Source: an archaeon (GTDB taxonomy: Archaea; Micrarchaeota; Micrarchaeia; Anstonellales; Anstonellaceae). From it: 60,821 nucleotides of DNA. The stretch is taken from the NCBI GenBank assembly GCA_020056635.1, contig JAGVHI010000018.1:1-60821 (forward strand), read 5' to 3'. This document shows positions 17,731 through 25,378 of this stretch, piece after piece. The notes under the pieces are model-generated. The model made no database searches and was not told the origin of the DNA. It saw nothing but the letters and a program-made list of their open reading frames with translations. Every line of letters begins with the position of its first letter. The stretch's first letter is position 1. The position numbers were made by a program, and so were the translations under genes.

Positions 17731-18738
17731 TCAGGTGCAAACGTTGCCTGCACAATTATTTGAGCAGCAGTGCGAATTAGAGGAACATGTTTCCCCTGCC
17801 ACGTTGCAGCAGTGCCCGTCCTGGCAAACCGAAACATGGATTCCGGTGGTGGAATCATAGCAGCAGTCATCATCGGAGCTGCAGCTTGGCTTCCCCTGCG
17901 TAGTTGAGGATTTGCAGCAGATCTTTTTTCCTGTGACTGCAGATGAGAACGGTTGGGTTGGGGAGCAGCAGTTCGGGCTAGCGGCGGATAGGTTGCCAGT
18001 GAATTCCGGATGGCAGCATTTGCTTTCGCATGCCTGCACCCCGCCTGACTGGCAGCACTCGGACGCAGAGCCGCAATTTTGGTCGTTGGCTGTGCACGCG
18101 CAGGAGCTGGATATGCATGAGCCTGAGCAGCATTGCGAGCCTGCAGTGCATGCAGTCCCCTCGTACCTGCAGCATGTAGAAAATAGGCACGTGTCGTTTT
18201 GCGAGCAACATTGCAATTCGCTTGCGCAGCCCGATTGGCCTTCAGAATAGGCGCAGCCGTAGCGCGGGTCGATTTCGCCTGGGCAGACCACCATGAAATC
18301 CCGAGCCCCAGCCTGGACAAGGCTGCCAAATGCCGCAGTGCCATATGTGAAGGAGAGCGGGAATTCGCACATCCCAATTGGAGAGCTTATGTTTGCAGGA
18401 ACTGCAATGATGATACCTGCCCCTGGGCTCAGATATATGTGCGGAGAAAGCGGGTATGCGGTCCCGGAAACCGAAGCTGAGCTTAGCGTGACTGATTCGA
18501 CTGCGTTGTTCTGTATTTTCATCGCAAGCGTGCCGTTCGGGTAGACTTTTGCGTCAAGCACCGCAAGAGGGTGCGCCGCCCCGCGCCAGTACGCCTGACT
18601 TTGCTTCAGCTTGACGTGCAGCGCGGTTCCGGGGTTCCATGTGAGAAGCGCAGTTGCGGTGAGCAGCACCATGAGCACCACTGCGGCAAGAATCATGTAT
18701 TCGACCACTGCCTGCCCGCGTCCTTTGTCCACTGCCAC
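17731..18738 (-). CDS. Pilin-like protein with class III signal peptide and cysteine-repeat domain
   Basis: 335 aa from GTG 18738 (GTG 18732 is equally possible; the minus-strand TATA box ATTTATAAC near 18765 fits both). The N-terminus RGQAVVEYMILAAVV is a class III/type IV pilin-like signal, with cleavage expected before Q and Glu at +5. Residues 30-150 form a globular beta-type part. From about 150 the protein is packed with paired cysteines (SELQCCSQNDTC, GSQCCSGSCISSSC and similar) to the last residue. It is a smaller paralogue of the giant protein at 1-2904 but ends with a stop and has no Hint start. It is likely a surface filament or disulfide-rich adhesin. The function is unknown. Confidence 0.85.
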   Translation of the reverse strand: MAVDKGRGQAVVEYMILAAVVLMVLLTATALLTWNPGTALHVKLKQSQAYWRGAAHPLAVLDAKVYPNGTLAMKIQNNAVESVTLSSASVSGTAYPLSPHIYLSPGAGIIIAVPANISSPIGMCEFPLSFTYGTAAFGSLVQAGARDFMVVCPGEIDPRYGCAYSEGQSGCASELQCCSQNDTCLFSTCCRYEGTACTAGSQCCSGSCISSSCACTANDQNCGSASECCQSGGVQACESKCCHPEFTGNLSAASPNCCSPTQPFSSAVTGKKICCKSSTTQGKPSCSSDDDCCYDSTTGIHVSVCQDGHCCNVAGETCSSNSHCCSNNCAGNVCT

Positions 18739-18954
18739 GCAAAAGCCTGCGAACTGCTGGGTTATAAATGTTTATCGAGAAATGATGTGGGAGTTAGTCA
18801 AGTATGTTGCTAATTTCATTATCGAATCGGCGGGTGGTTGGATGGCAGTTGCACAGACTCCGCAGAGAACCAGAATGACAAGGGAGCAGATAAGATAAGA
18901 GCATTTGAGAATGAATTTTGCAGGTTTGGGCTGGGGGCGCGTCCCACGCTTGAA
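18739..18954 (+). other. Intergenic region before glyA with an 18-codon short ORF
   Basis: A TATA-like ttataaat (about 18761) could serve both directions. On plus, ATG 18842 follows GGGTGG and opens an 18-residue frame (MAVAQTPQRTRMTREQIR) that stops at 18898, just before the glyA start. The glyA frame itself is open from TTG 18838, but that extension does not look like serine hydroxymethyltransferase. The region could be a leader with a short upstream ORF, or noise. Confidence 0.35.
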
Positions 18955-20232
18955 GTGACAGACCCTATAATTAAGACTCGGATTCGGGATGAAGAAACGC
19001 GCCAGCGGGTGACGCTTGGGCTGATACCTTCAGAGAACATCGCATCGTCCGCAGTATTCGAGGCCGTTGGGAGCATTTTAATGTCGAAATATGCCGAAGG
19101 GCTTCCGGACGCTAGATATTATCCGGGCTGCGGGGTTGTAGACCAAGTTGAGAACACCGCGATAGAGAGGGCAAAGAGCGCATTTGGGGTGAAGTTTGCA
19201 AACGTGCAGCCGCATGCAGGCGCACAGGCAAACATGGCTGCTTATGCAGGCATCATAAAATACCGGAAACTGGGCAAAGAGCCGCTAAAGAATTTCAGGG
19301 TTCTTGGGCTCGACTTGAAAAATGGGGGGCACTTGACTCATGGAGCAAAAGTCAATTTTTCAGGCAGCTGGTTCGCTTCGTTCACTTATGAAGTGGACCC
19401 GGAAACGCAGAGGTTCAATTTTGACAGGATAGCGGCGCAAGCGCTTGAGGTGAAGCCGCACGTAATAGTTGCAGGAGCAACTGCATACCCCTGCGTTATT
19501 GATTTTGGAAAATTCCGCGAAATTGCAGACTCTGCGGGCGCGCTTTTGATGGTTGATATGGCGCATATAGCTGGATTGATTGCAGGTGGGGCGCACCCAA
19601 GCCCAGTCCCATATGCGGATATAATCACGAGCACCACGCACAAGACATTGCGCGGCACTAGGGGAGGGATGGTGCTTGTCCCTTCCAATGAGGAACTTGC
19701 AGCGGCAGTCAACAAGGCAGTTTTCCCCTTCCTGCAGGGCGGCCCGCTGATGCATGAGATTGCAGGGAAAGCGGTAGCTCTCCGCGAGGCCAGTGAGCCG
19801 GAATTCGCAGCATACGCACAGGCAATAGTGCAGAATTCCAGGGTGCTTGCAGAAAGCCTTCTTGGGCATGGGTTTAGGCTTGTTGCCGGCGGCAGCGAAA
19901 ACCATCTCATGCTGATTGACCTGCGGGAAACTGAAATGACCGGGAAACAGGCACAGGATGCGCTTCAGGAGGCAGGCATAATAGCGAACATGAATACTGT
20001 GCCTGGAGACCCGCGCAAGGCGGATGAAACTTCAGGAGTCCGGCTCGGGACTCCGCTTGTAACTACTAGGGGAATGGGCCCGGATGAGATGAAGAGCATA
20101 GCCGGTTTCATAAAGGAAGTGCTTGCCAATCCGATTGAGCAAACGATTAGAAGGGTAAGGGCCGACGTTGGGGAATTTGCCTCCTCTTTCCCGCTGTTCC
20201 ACCCCGAATGGATTGGCTTGCCGGTTGAATAG
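18955..20232 (+). CDS. glyA: Serine hydroxymethyltransferase, copy 1 (divergent)
   Basis: 425 aa from GTG 18955, which matches family length; an in-frame TTG at 18838 would add 39 unusual residues. The enzyme interconverts serine and glycine, loading one carbon on tetrahydrofolate. Present are IPSEN, the active-site Tyr/Glu in KYAEGLP and RYYPG, NGGHLTHG, the Asp of VDMAHIAGL, the PLP Lys in [10 protein letters not shown], and the substrate Arg in SGVRLGTP. Compared with copy 2 it has EGLPDARYYPG instead of [11 protein letters not shown] and an insertion of about 13 residues before the GGHLTHG segment. It lies 43 bp upstream of the second copy. Confidence 0.9.
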   Translation: MTDPIIKTRIRDEETRQRVTLGLIPSENIASSAVFEAVGSILMSKYAEGLPDARYYPGCGVVDQVENTAIERAKSAFGVKFANVQPHAGAQANMAAYAGIIKYRKLGKEPLKNFRVLGLDLKNGGHLTHGAKVNFSGSWFASFTYEVDPETQRFNFDRIAAQALEVKPHVIVAGATAYPCVIDFGKFREIADSAGALLMVDMAHIAGLIAGGAHPSPVPYADIITSTTHKTLRGTRGGMVLVPSNEELAAAVNKAVFPFLQGGPLMHEIAGKAVALREASEPEFAAYAQAIVQNSRVLAESLLGHGFRLVAGGSENHLMLIDLRETEMTGKQAQDALQEAGIIANMNTVPGDPRKADETSGVRLGTPLVTTRGMGPDEMKSIAGFIKEVLANPIEQTIRRVRADVGEFASSFPLFHPEWIGLPVE

Positions 20233-20275
20233 CGGAAGTTATAAACCTTGATTAGGAAATCTTTTAGTGGGATTC

Positions 20276-21523
20276 ATGGCATCATTCCTCCAGAGCACTG
20301 ACCCTGCGATTTATGATATTGCGAGAAAGGAGCTTGCGCGCCAGCGCACCGGGCTTGAGATGATCCCATCGGAGAATTTCTGCTCGCTTGCGGTGATGGA
20401 AGCGCAGGGAAGCGTGCTCACGAACAAGTATTCTGAGGGGTATCCGGGAAAAAGGTATTACGGCGGGAACGAGTTCATAGACCAGTCCGAATCGCTTGCA
20501 ATCGAGCGGGCGAAGAAACTTTTTGGCGCGTTTGCGGCAAACGTGCAGCCGCATGCAGGCTCGCAAGCGAATATGGCAGCATACTTTGCAGCATTGGAGG
20601 TCGGGCAGTCGATAATGGGCTTGAACCTCTCGCATGGCGGGCATTTGACACATGGAAGCCCGGTCAATTTTTCCGGGAAATGGTACAAAATCGTTGCGTA
20701 TAATGTTGAAAAGGAGACGCATTTGCTTGATTATGATGCGATAAAAAAGCAGGCAATTGAGCAAAAGCCGAACCTCATTCTCTGCGGTTATACTGCTTAC
20801 CCGAGGACGATTGATTTTGCGGCATTTAGGGAAATTGCGGATGCGTGCGGCGCAATCCTGATGACCGATATGGCGCACATTGCAGGATTGGTTGCGGGGG
20901 GGGCGCACCCAAATCCGATTCCCTACTCAGATATTGTAACCAGCACCACGCACAAAACGCTGCGTGGCCCGAGGGGTGCGATTATACTTTCCACTGAGAA
21001 GTTTGCGCAAAAAGTGGATAAGGCTGTTTTCCCTGGATTGCAGGGGGGCCCGTTCGAGCATGCGATTGCCGCGAAGGCGGTTTGCTTCCACGAGGCATTG
21101 CAGCCGGAATTTGCAACTTATGCACAAGCAATTGTTTCAAATGCAAAAGCGCTTGCGGATGAGCTCATGGCAAACGGATTCACACTTGTTTCAGGCGGAA
21201 CGGATAACCATTTGCTCCTAATAGACCTTACGAAAAAAGGGATTACTGGGAAGGAGGCGCAGCTTGCGCTTGATGAGGCGGGGATTACAGTGAACAAGAA
21301 TACGATCCCGTATGACACGCAATCCCCGTTCATCACTTCAGGGATAAGGTTGGGAACGCCCGCGCTCACCACAAGGGGAATGGGAAAGCAGGAGATGGCC
21401 GTGATAGCATCCCTGATGGCGCGAGTGATTTCAAACCCGAGCGATGCTGCAATGAAGCAGAAGGTGCGCGAGGAAGTGAAAGAACTCGCCATGCGGTTCC
21501 CGCTTTACCCTGAATTAGGCTAG
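20276..21523 (+). CDS. glyA: Serine hydroxymethyltransferase, copy 2 (canonical)
   Basis: 415 aa from ATG 20276. A ttataaac box about 30 bp upstream gives it its own promoter. All SHMT landmarks are standard: [43 protein letters not shown], the PLP Lys in [13 protein letters not shown], and SGIRLGTPA. It produces 5,10-methylene-tetrahydrofolate and glycine from serine. Identity to copy 1 is clear throughout but far from complete, so the duplication is old or one copy was acquired. The neighbouring RNase P gene follows after 33 bp. Confidence 0.95.
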   Translation: MASFLQSTDPAIYDIARKELARQRTGLEMIPSENFCSLAVMEAQGSVLTNKYSEGYPGKRYYGGNEFIDQSESLAIERAKKLFGAFAANVQPHAGSQANMAAYFAALEVGQSIMGLNLSHGGHLTHGSPVNFSGKWYKIVAYNVEKETHLLDYDAIKKQAIEQKPNLILCGYTAYPRTIDFAAFREIADACGAILMTDMAHIAGLVAGGAHPNPIPYSDIVTSTTHKTLRGPRGAIILSTEKFAQKVDKAVFPGLQGGPFEHAIAAKAVCFHEALQPEFATYAQAIVSNAKALADELMANGFTLVSGGTDNHLLLIDLTKKGITGKEAQLALDEAGITVNKNTIPYDTQSPFITSGIRLGTPALTTRGMGKQEMAVIASLMARVISNPSDAAMKQKVREEVKELAMRFPLYPELG

Positions 21524-21556
21524 GGGTTAATATTTGGGCTCGTAAAAGTTCTCCTT

Positions 21557-21877
21557 ATGCAAACAGCGCAGGCACAAAAACCCGTGAAGGAAATAGTTTC
21601 AGAAAGAGTTTCAGTTCTTCTCTCGCTAGCTGAAAAAATATCGGATTCGAACCCCGAGCGCGCAAAAAGGTATATTGCGATCATGCGCGCGCTTTGCAAA
21701 AGGCACAATTACAGGCTGCCAAAAGAGATGAAACTGAAGTTCTGCAAAAAATGCGGCGCGTACTGGAAGGCAGGAAAAACAGCGAGAGTAAGATTGAATA
21801 AGAGAACAAAATGTGCGGAGTATGTTTGTATTTTGTGCGGGGCGAAGCGGACGCTAAGCTATGCGAAAAAAGCCTGA
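21557..21877 (+). CDS. rnp4: Ribonuclease P protein component 4 (Rpp21/Rpr2)
   Basis: 106 aa. It is a protein subunit of RNase P, which matures tRNA 5' ends together with the RNA subunit. The family pattern is a helical N-terminal part ending ERAKRYIAIMRALCKRHNYR (about 36-55), then a zinc ribbon FCKKCGAYW and CILCGAK. A ttaatattt box lies about 25 bp before ATG 21557, which suggests a leaderless mRNA. Another RNase P subunit (component 1) sits in the ribosomal operon at 43327. Confidence 0.92.
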   Translation: MQTAQAQKPVKEIVSERVSVLLSLAEKISDSNPERAKRYIAIMRALCKRHNYRLPKEMKLKFCKKCGAYWKAGKTARVRLNKRTKCAEYVCILCGAKRTLSYAKKA

Positions 21878-21901
21878 GCCGCCATAGCGCTTGCGCTGAT
21901 T

Positions 21902-21932
21902 CAAAAAGAAAAACTGAAAAGAAAGAAAAAAA
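21902..21932 (-). terminator. T-rich terminator of the triple-HTH gene
   Basis: On the minus strand the 30 nt after the stop are several runs of T broken by C (TTTTTTTCTTTC and similar). Archaeal termination commonly uses such oligo-T stretches without a hairpin. Confidence 0.5.
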
Positions 21933-22670
21933 TCAAGCCCGCTTCCCGAGAAGCGCAAGCTCCTTTGAGACCAGCTCTTCAAGCACTTCCTTCGCAATGA
22001 CCCTTCTTCCGCCGATTTTCTCGTGCGGTATGCGGTTGCGGTCAAGCCTGCGCTCGAACGCGTTGCGCTTTATCTTAACGCCTTTCTTGAGCATGGTCCC
22101 GACAGCCTGGCTCACATCGTAGTAGTTCTTGTTGATGTAGCATAGGCCTTCAATCGCTTCGCGGGGCACCCAGCGCTGCGTCCCAATTTTTATCGAGGGG
22201 ATTGATGCCTTCTCAATCCTGCCGATGAAAGCGCGGAAGTTGATGTCCTCGGTCCGCTTAAGCTCGTTGTATGCCTGCTTCACAGAGTAGTAGTCGCGGT
22301 GAAGCGAAATCCAATCGTGTATGGTGTGCCTTGGGATAAGCCTTTTCTTGCCTATTTTCTCGGAGCGTATTGAGCGCCTCTCCACACGGCCCCCGAATGC
22401 CCTAAACGAGATTGGGATGCCCGCCTTTTTGACCTCCTCGTACGCCTCTTCGATTGTAAGCAGGCCCATGTTCCGCGCCTGTTCGCGCTCAAGCCGCTTT
22501 TGCGTTGAAAGCTCCTGCGCCTGCAAAACAACGGCTGAAATTGATTCGTGGAGCTTCTCCTCCACCTTTGCGCGCCGCTCGACCATGTCAGGTATCTTTA
22601 TTGCCTTGACTTTAGTGATGACGGGGTCTTTGACTGGCCTCTCTATGACTATTTTTTTGCCGCGGGGCAT
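21933..22670 (-). CDS. Triple-repeat excisionase/MerR-like helix-turn-helix protein
   Basis: 245 aa from ATG 22670 with GGTGA 6 nt upstream. A basic N-terminal lead and a charged helix (about 30-65) are followed by three tandem units of about 56 residues: EEAYEEVKKAGIPISFRAFG, then KQAYNELKRTEDINFRAFIG, then SQAVGTMLKKGVKIKRNAFE. Each unit continues with RIxxxSIPSxKIG and a W/L-I/V-PRxxI segment. This is the pattern of excisionase/MerR-type winged helices: first helix, recognition helix, wing with K-G-x-R. I infer a chromosomal DNA-binding or regulatory protein. No enzymatic domain is present, and the exact family is not recognised. Confidence 0.7.
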   Translation of the reverse strand: MPRGKKIVIERPVKDPVITKVKAIKIPDMVERRAKVEEKLHESISAVVLQAQELSTQKRLEREQARNMGLLTIEEAYEEVKKAGIPISFRAFGGRVERRSIRSEKIGKKRLIPRHTIHDWISLHRDYYSVKQAYNELKRTEDINFRAFIGRIEKASIPSIKIGTQRWVPREAIEGLCYINKNYYDVSQAVGTMLKKGVKIKRNAFERRLDRNRIPHEKIGGRRVIAKEVLEELVSKELALLGKRA

Positions 22671-22820
22671 ACTGGGTCACCTTCATGGCGGAATAATATC
22701 CAACTACTTTTTACCACCATACTTATACATGATACTATTCATAAAGCTTTCGGTATCTTCGCCTATTGGCATCGGTAAATTGTCCCAGTATATTTAAAAA
22801 GATTGGTTCAAAGAGCTCAG

Positions 22821-23747
22821 ATGGTATTTCATGTGAATGATAAACAGGTGGATGCGAAAAGTTTTCCGTCAACGCTTTTGCGAGCGAGCGCAGAGCGGGA
22901 GCGACCGGAAAACGCCGAAGCGTTTCACGGGCGTATTCCTGCGAAGCAGGAATCACGAGCAAAAGGGTTGCGTGTGGAGGTTGAATTGGATGTGCGCAGG
23001 AGCGCCATGGAAAACGCTTCCGCCTGCTTTGAGCTTGCAAAAAAAGCCGCCGCGAAGAGAAACGGGGCAAGAGAGGCCATTGAAAAAACGCAAAAGGAGA
23101 TTGCGCAGGCAAAAGAAGGGGCGCTAGTAGAGGGAGCGAAGGCAAAGGGCATCAAAATGAAGCGCAAGCGCGAGTGGTTTGAGGCTTTCCGGTGGTTCTA
23201 TACCTCGGGCGGCAGGCTGGTTCTTGCAGGAAGGGATGCAAAGCAGAACGATTTGCTTTATGCAAGGCACCTTGAGGATGGCGATTTGTTCTTCCATGCG
23301 GACATACAGGGCGCGCCTGCGGTTGTGCTCAAAGACGGCGCAAAGGCGGGCGATGGGGAGAAGCTGCAGGCGGCAAAATTCGCAGCCTCGTTTTCCTCTG
23401 CCTGGAAAATTGGCGCAGCAGAAGTTGATTCGTATTGTGTGAAAAAATCGCAGCTTGGCAAGCATGCGCAAGGGGGCTTTGTAGGCAAGGGGGGGTTTGC
23501 GATAGAGGGCGCAAGGGAATGGTTCAGGAAAATGAAAATTGAAACATATATTGGATTGCAAAGGGGGCTTGTGGCTTGCGCGCCAGAGCAAGGGCTGCTG
23601 GAAAAGGCGATAAGGGTATTGCCAGGCGGGGACGAGAAGGGCAGGGCGGCAAAATTCCTCGCAAAGAAGCTCTCGTGTGATGAGAGCGATGTCCTGTCAG
23701 CCCTTCCGAGCGGGAAAATAAAGATAATGCTTCTTGGGGAAAAATGA
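22821..23747 (+). CDS. NFACT-R domain protein (RqcH/Tae2-like C-terminal half only)
   Basis: 308 aa from ATG 22821. A TATA box ends 22 bp upstream, so the longer TTG reading at 22803 is unlikely. A coiled-coil (about 55-110) precedes the NFACT-R domain, recognisable by KREWFEAFRWFYTSGGRLVL, AGRDAKQNDLL and LFFHADIQGAPAVVLKDG. Full-length NFACT proteins (ribosome-associated quality control; addition of C-terminal tails to stalled chains) also have a large N-terminal NFACT-N/HhH part, which is absent here. Residues 14-48 (FPSTLLRA...ESRAK) are encoded by an inserted palindromic element and interrupt the sequence just before LRVEVELDVRRSAMENA, where normal similarity begins. Confidence 0.85.
   Translation: MVFHVNDKQVDAKSFPSTLLRASAERERPENAEAFHGRIPAKQESRAKGLRVEVELDVRRSAMENASACFELAKKAAAKRNGAREAIEKTQKEIAQAKEGALVEGAKAKGIKMKRKREWFEAFRWFYTSGGRLVLAGRDAKQNDLLYARHLEDGDLFFHADIQGAPAVVLKDGAKAGDGEKLQAAKFAASFSSAWKIGAAEVDSYCVKKSQLGKHAQGGFVGKGGFAIEGAREWFRKMKIETYIGLQRGLVACAPEQGLLEKAIRVLPGGDEKGRAAKFLAKKLSCDESDVLSALPSGKIKIMLLGEK
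22862..22964 (+). repeat. In-frame palindromic insertion element, copy in NFACT-R gene
   Basis: About 105 nt (35 codons) bounded by in-phase AAA codons (22857-22859 and 22962-22964). It contains AAACGC-CGAA-GCGTTT and, at 22932-22957, CGT, ATTCCTGC, loop GAA, GCAGGAAT, bulged C, ACG. The 5' part carries GACCGGAAAA at 22903, shared with the ferredoxin and FolC copies. Confidence 0.75.
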
Positions 23748-23762
23748 GCCTGGGCTGTTTTT

Positions 23763-24311
23763 ATGGAACCAATATTCCAGGGAATACTGCTATTGCGCGA
23801 CGGGCGCGACCTGTGCTCGAACGCCTATGTGGTGAGGGCGAGGGACGGGAGCGAGAAAATATTGCTCGTTGATTCGGGGGATGGGAAATTGGAGGGCGTT
23901 GCAGGGCTGGAGCCTGAGCTCGTGCTCCTCACGCACGGGCATTTCGACCATACAGGTGGCGTAAAAAAAAGGTGGAGGGCGCTCCTGCACGAGGGGGATT
24001 TTTTAGGGGACAGGTTCATACGCGCGCCTGCTCATGCGGAAAAATACCCCCTTGAGATGCGGGTGAGGTGGAGGGATTGGAATTTTGAAATAATCCACAC
24101 GCCCGGGCACACCCCAGGGAGCGTTAGCATATTTGAGAGGAAGAGCGGCGTGCTGTTCTCCGGTGACACGCTCTTCTCAGAAGGGATTTTGGGCAGGACG
24201 GACCTTGGGTTCGGGTCGCAGGAGCAGATTGAGCAAAGCAGGGATGATTTGCTGGCGCTTGACTATTCCGTGCTCTGCCCTGGGCACGATGGGATAGAGA
24301 GGAGGAGATAG
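23763..24311 (+). CDS. Metallo-beta-lactamase-fold hydrolase
   Basis: 182 aa. The metal-binding signature THGHFDHTGG (about 59-68) gives HxHxDH. Further ligands are IHTPGHTPGSVSIF (about 110-123), the bridging Asp in FSGDTLF (about 130-136), and His in CPGHDG near the C-terminus. This is the short glyoxalase II-like group, which hydrolyses thioesters or other small substrates. The substrate is unknown. It follows the NFACT-R gene after 15 bp and is probably in the same transcript, and it is followed by the DNA glycosylase gene. Confidence 0.9.
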   Translation: MEPIFQGILLLRDGRDLCSNAYVVRARDGSEKILLVDSGDGKLEGVAGLEPELVLLTHGHFDHTGGVKKRWRALLHEGDFLGDRFIRAPAHAEKYPLEMRVRWRDWNFEIIHTPGHTPGSVSIFERKSGVLFSGDTLFSEGILGRTDLGFGSQEQIEQSRDDLLALDYSVLCPGHDGIERRR

Positions 24312-24342
24312 GAAAACAGGCTTTGGAAGAGGGGGATAAAAA

Positions 24343-24987
24343 ATGAAAATACCAAGAGAGTCACATGAGAAATTGCAAAGCTCGTACAAGGAGCAAAAGC
24401 AAAAAATAATTGAGAGGCTTGCCCATTTCGAATCAGTCGGGAAGCTGCCCCGCGAAAAACTCTTTGAGGAGTTTACTTTCTGCATCTTCACCCCGCAGTC
24501 GAAAGCGCTTGCATGCGATGCGGCTGTGAAAAGGCTGTGCGAAAAGGAGCTCCTCAATTCCGGGAAAGAAGAGGAGATTGCCCCGCATCTTTGCGAGCTT
24601 GGGGTGCGGTTCCATAGGAACAAGGCACGGTACCTTGTGAAGGCGCGATTGGAGTTCGACGAGCACATGCAGGCTGTTGAGGGCGCGGAGGACGATTTCG
24701 TGGCGCGCAACTACCTTGCGGACAACGTGCTTGGGTTCGGGCACAAGGAAGCCGGGCATTTTTTGAGGAACATAGGGCGCGCAAGAAGGATTGCGATACT
24801 GGACAGGCACATACTGAAAAACCTGAAATTACACGGGGCGATAAGGGAGATCCCAAAAAGCCTGAGCAGGAAAAAATATTTCGAGATTGAGAGGAAGATG
24901 CAGGAGTTTTCCCAGGCGCTAGGGATTGACATGCAGCATGTGGACTTGCTTTTCTGGTCCGCGGAAACCGGCGGGATTTTCAAGTAG
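24343..24987 (+). CDS. ogg: 8-oxoguanine DNA glycosylase/AP lyase, archaeal Ogg type
   Basis: 214 aa, the length of archaeal Ogg (Ogg2). It excises oxidised guanine and cleaves the strand. Seen are the N-terminal FTFCIFTPQSKA segment, the helix-hairpin-helix with catalytic Lys in GFGHKEAGHFLRNIG (about 130-144), and the catalytic Asp in AILDRHILKNL (about 150-160). The C-terminus ends FWSAETGGIFK, where the family typically ends near a C-terminal Lys. GGGGGAT lies upstream of ATG 24343. Confidence 0.9.
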   Translation: MKIPRESHEKLQSSYKEQKQKIIERLAHFESVGKLPREKLFEEFTFCIFTPQSKALACDAAVKRLCEKELLNSGKEEEIAPHLCELGVRFHRNKARYLVKARLEFDEHMQAVEGAEDDFVARNYLADNVLGFGHKEAGHFLRNIGRARRIAILDRHILKNLKLHGAIREIPKSLSRKKYFEIERKMQEFSQALGIDMQHVDLLFWSAETGGIFK

Positions 24988-25033
24988 GCGATTCTTTTTA
25001 TACCCGCGATTGCCAATTGGCGTGAGTTGAAAA

Positions 25034-25378
25034 ATGGCAGAGGAAGAGAAAAAATCCGCGTGGGTGGACAAGGGCATATGCATCGGCTGCTGCCTGTGCG
25101 CCAGCCTTGCCCCAGGAGTCTACCGCATGAGGCAGGCGGACGGAAAAAGCGAGGTATACAACCCAGACGGGGCGTCCGTTGCCGAGGTGCAGAACACAAT
25201 TAGTTCCTGCCCTGTGGCCGCGATATCGTGGCAGGACCGGAAAACCGACGGCAGCTTTGCTGCCGGACGTATTTCGCGAAGCGAAATCACGGAAGGCTTT
25301 ACAGGCGTATCACGAAGCGATCACGAGAGGAAAAAGGTTGAAGAAGACATAGCGCAGCAGAAGGAGGAGGGCAGATGA
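25034..25378 (+). CDS. Single-cluster [4Fe-4S] ferredoxin with element-derived insertion
   Basis: 114 aa. Residues 1-68 form a standard small ferredoxin: cluster ligands in GICIGCCLCASLAPG (CxxCxxC, about 15-29) and the fourth Cys in SSCPVAAI (about 56-63). It carries electrons in the cytoplasm; the partner is unknown. Residues 69-99 (KTDGSF...RSDHE) are encoded by an inserted palindromic element. The charged C-terminal helix RKKVEEDIAQQKEEG follows. The gene ends in ATGA overlap with the downstream lipoprotein gene. Confidence 0.88.
   Translation: MAEEEKKSAWVDKGICIGCCLCASLAPGVYRMRQADGKSEVYNPDGASVAEVQNTISSCPVAAISWQDRKTDGSFAAGRISRSEITEGFTGVSRSDHERKKVEEDIAQQKEEGR
25241..25333 (+). repeat. In-frame palindromic insertion element, copy in ferredoxin gene
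   Basis: 90 nt (30 codons) between in-phase GGAAAA direct repeats (25239-25244 and 25329-25334). Hairpins are CGGCAGC-TTT-GCTGCCG (25249-25265); CGT-ATTTCGC-GAA-GCGAAAT-C-ACG (25268-25291); and CGT-ATCAC-GAA-GCGAT-C-ACG (25306-25325). The last two share the same layout, with a bulged C. Confidence 0.75.

Noticed and set aside
21640-21665. A T-loop-like sequence (reverse complement of attcgaacccc) suggesting a tRNA
   Set aside because: No pairing acceptor or T-stem; the bases code a conserved part of RNase P component 4.
22671-22820. A small gene in the gap before the NFACT-R gene
   Set aside because: No start with ribosome site leads to a sensible frame; the region holds TATA-like boxes only.
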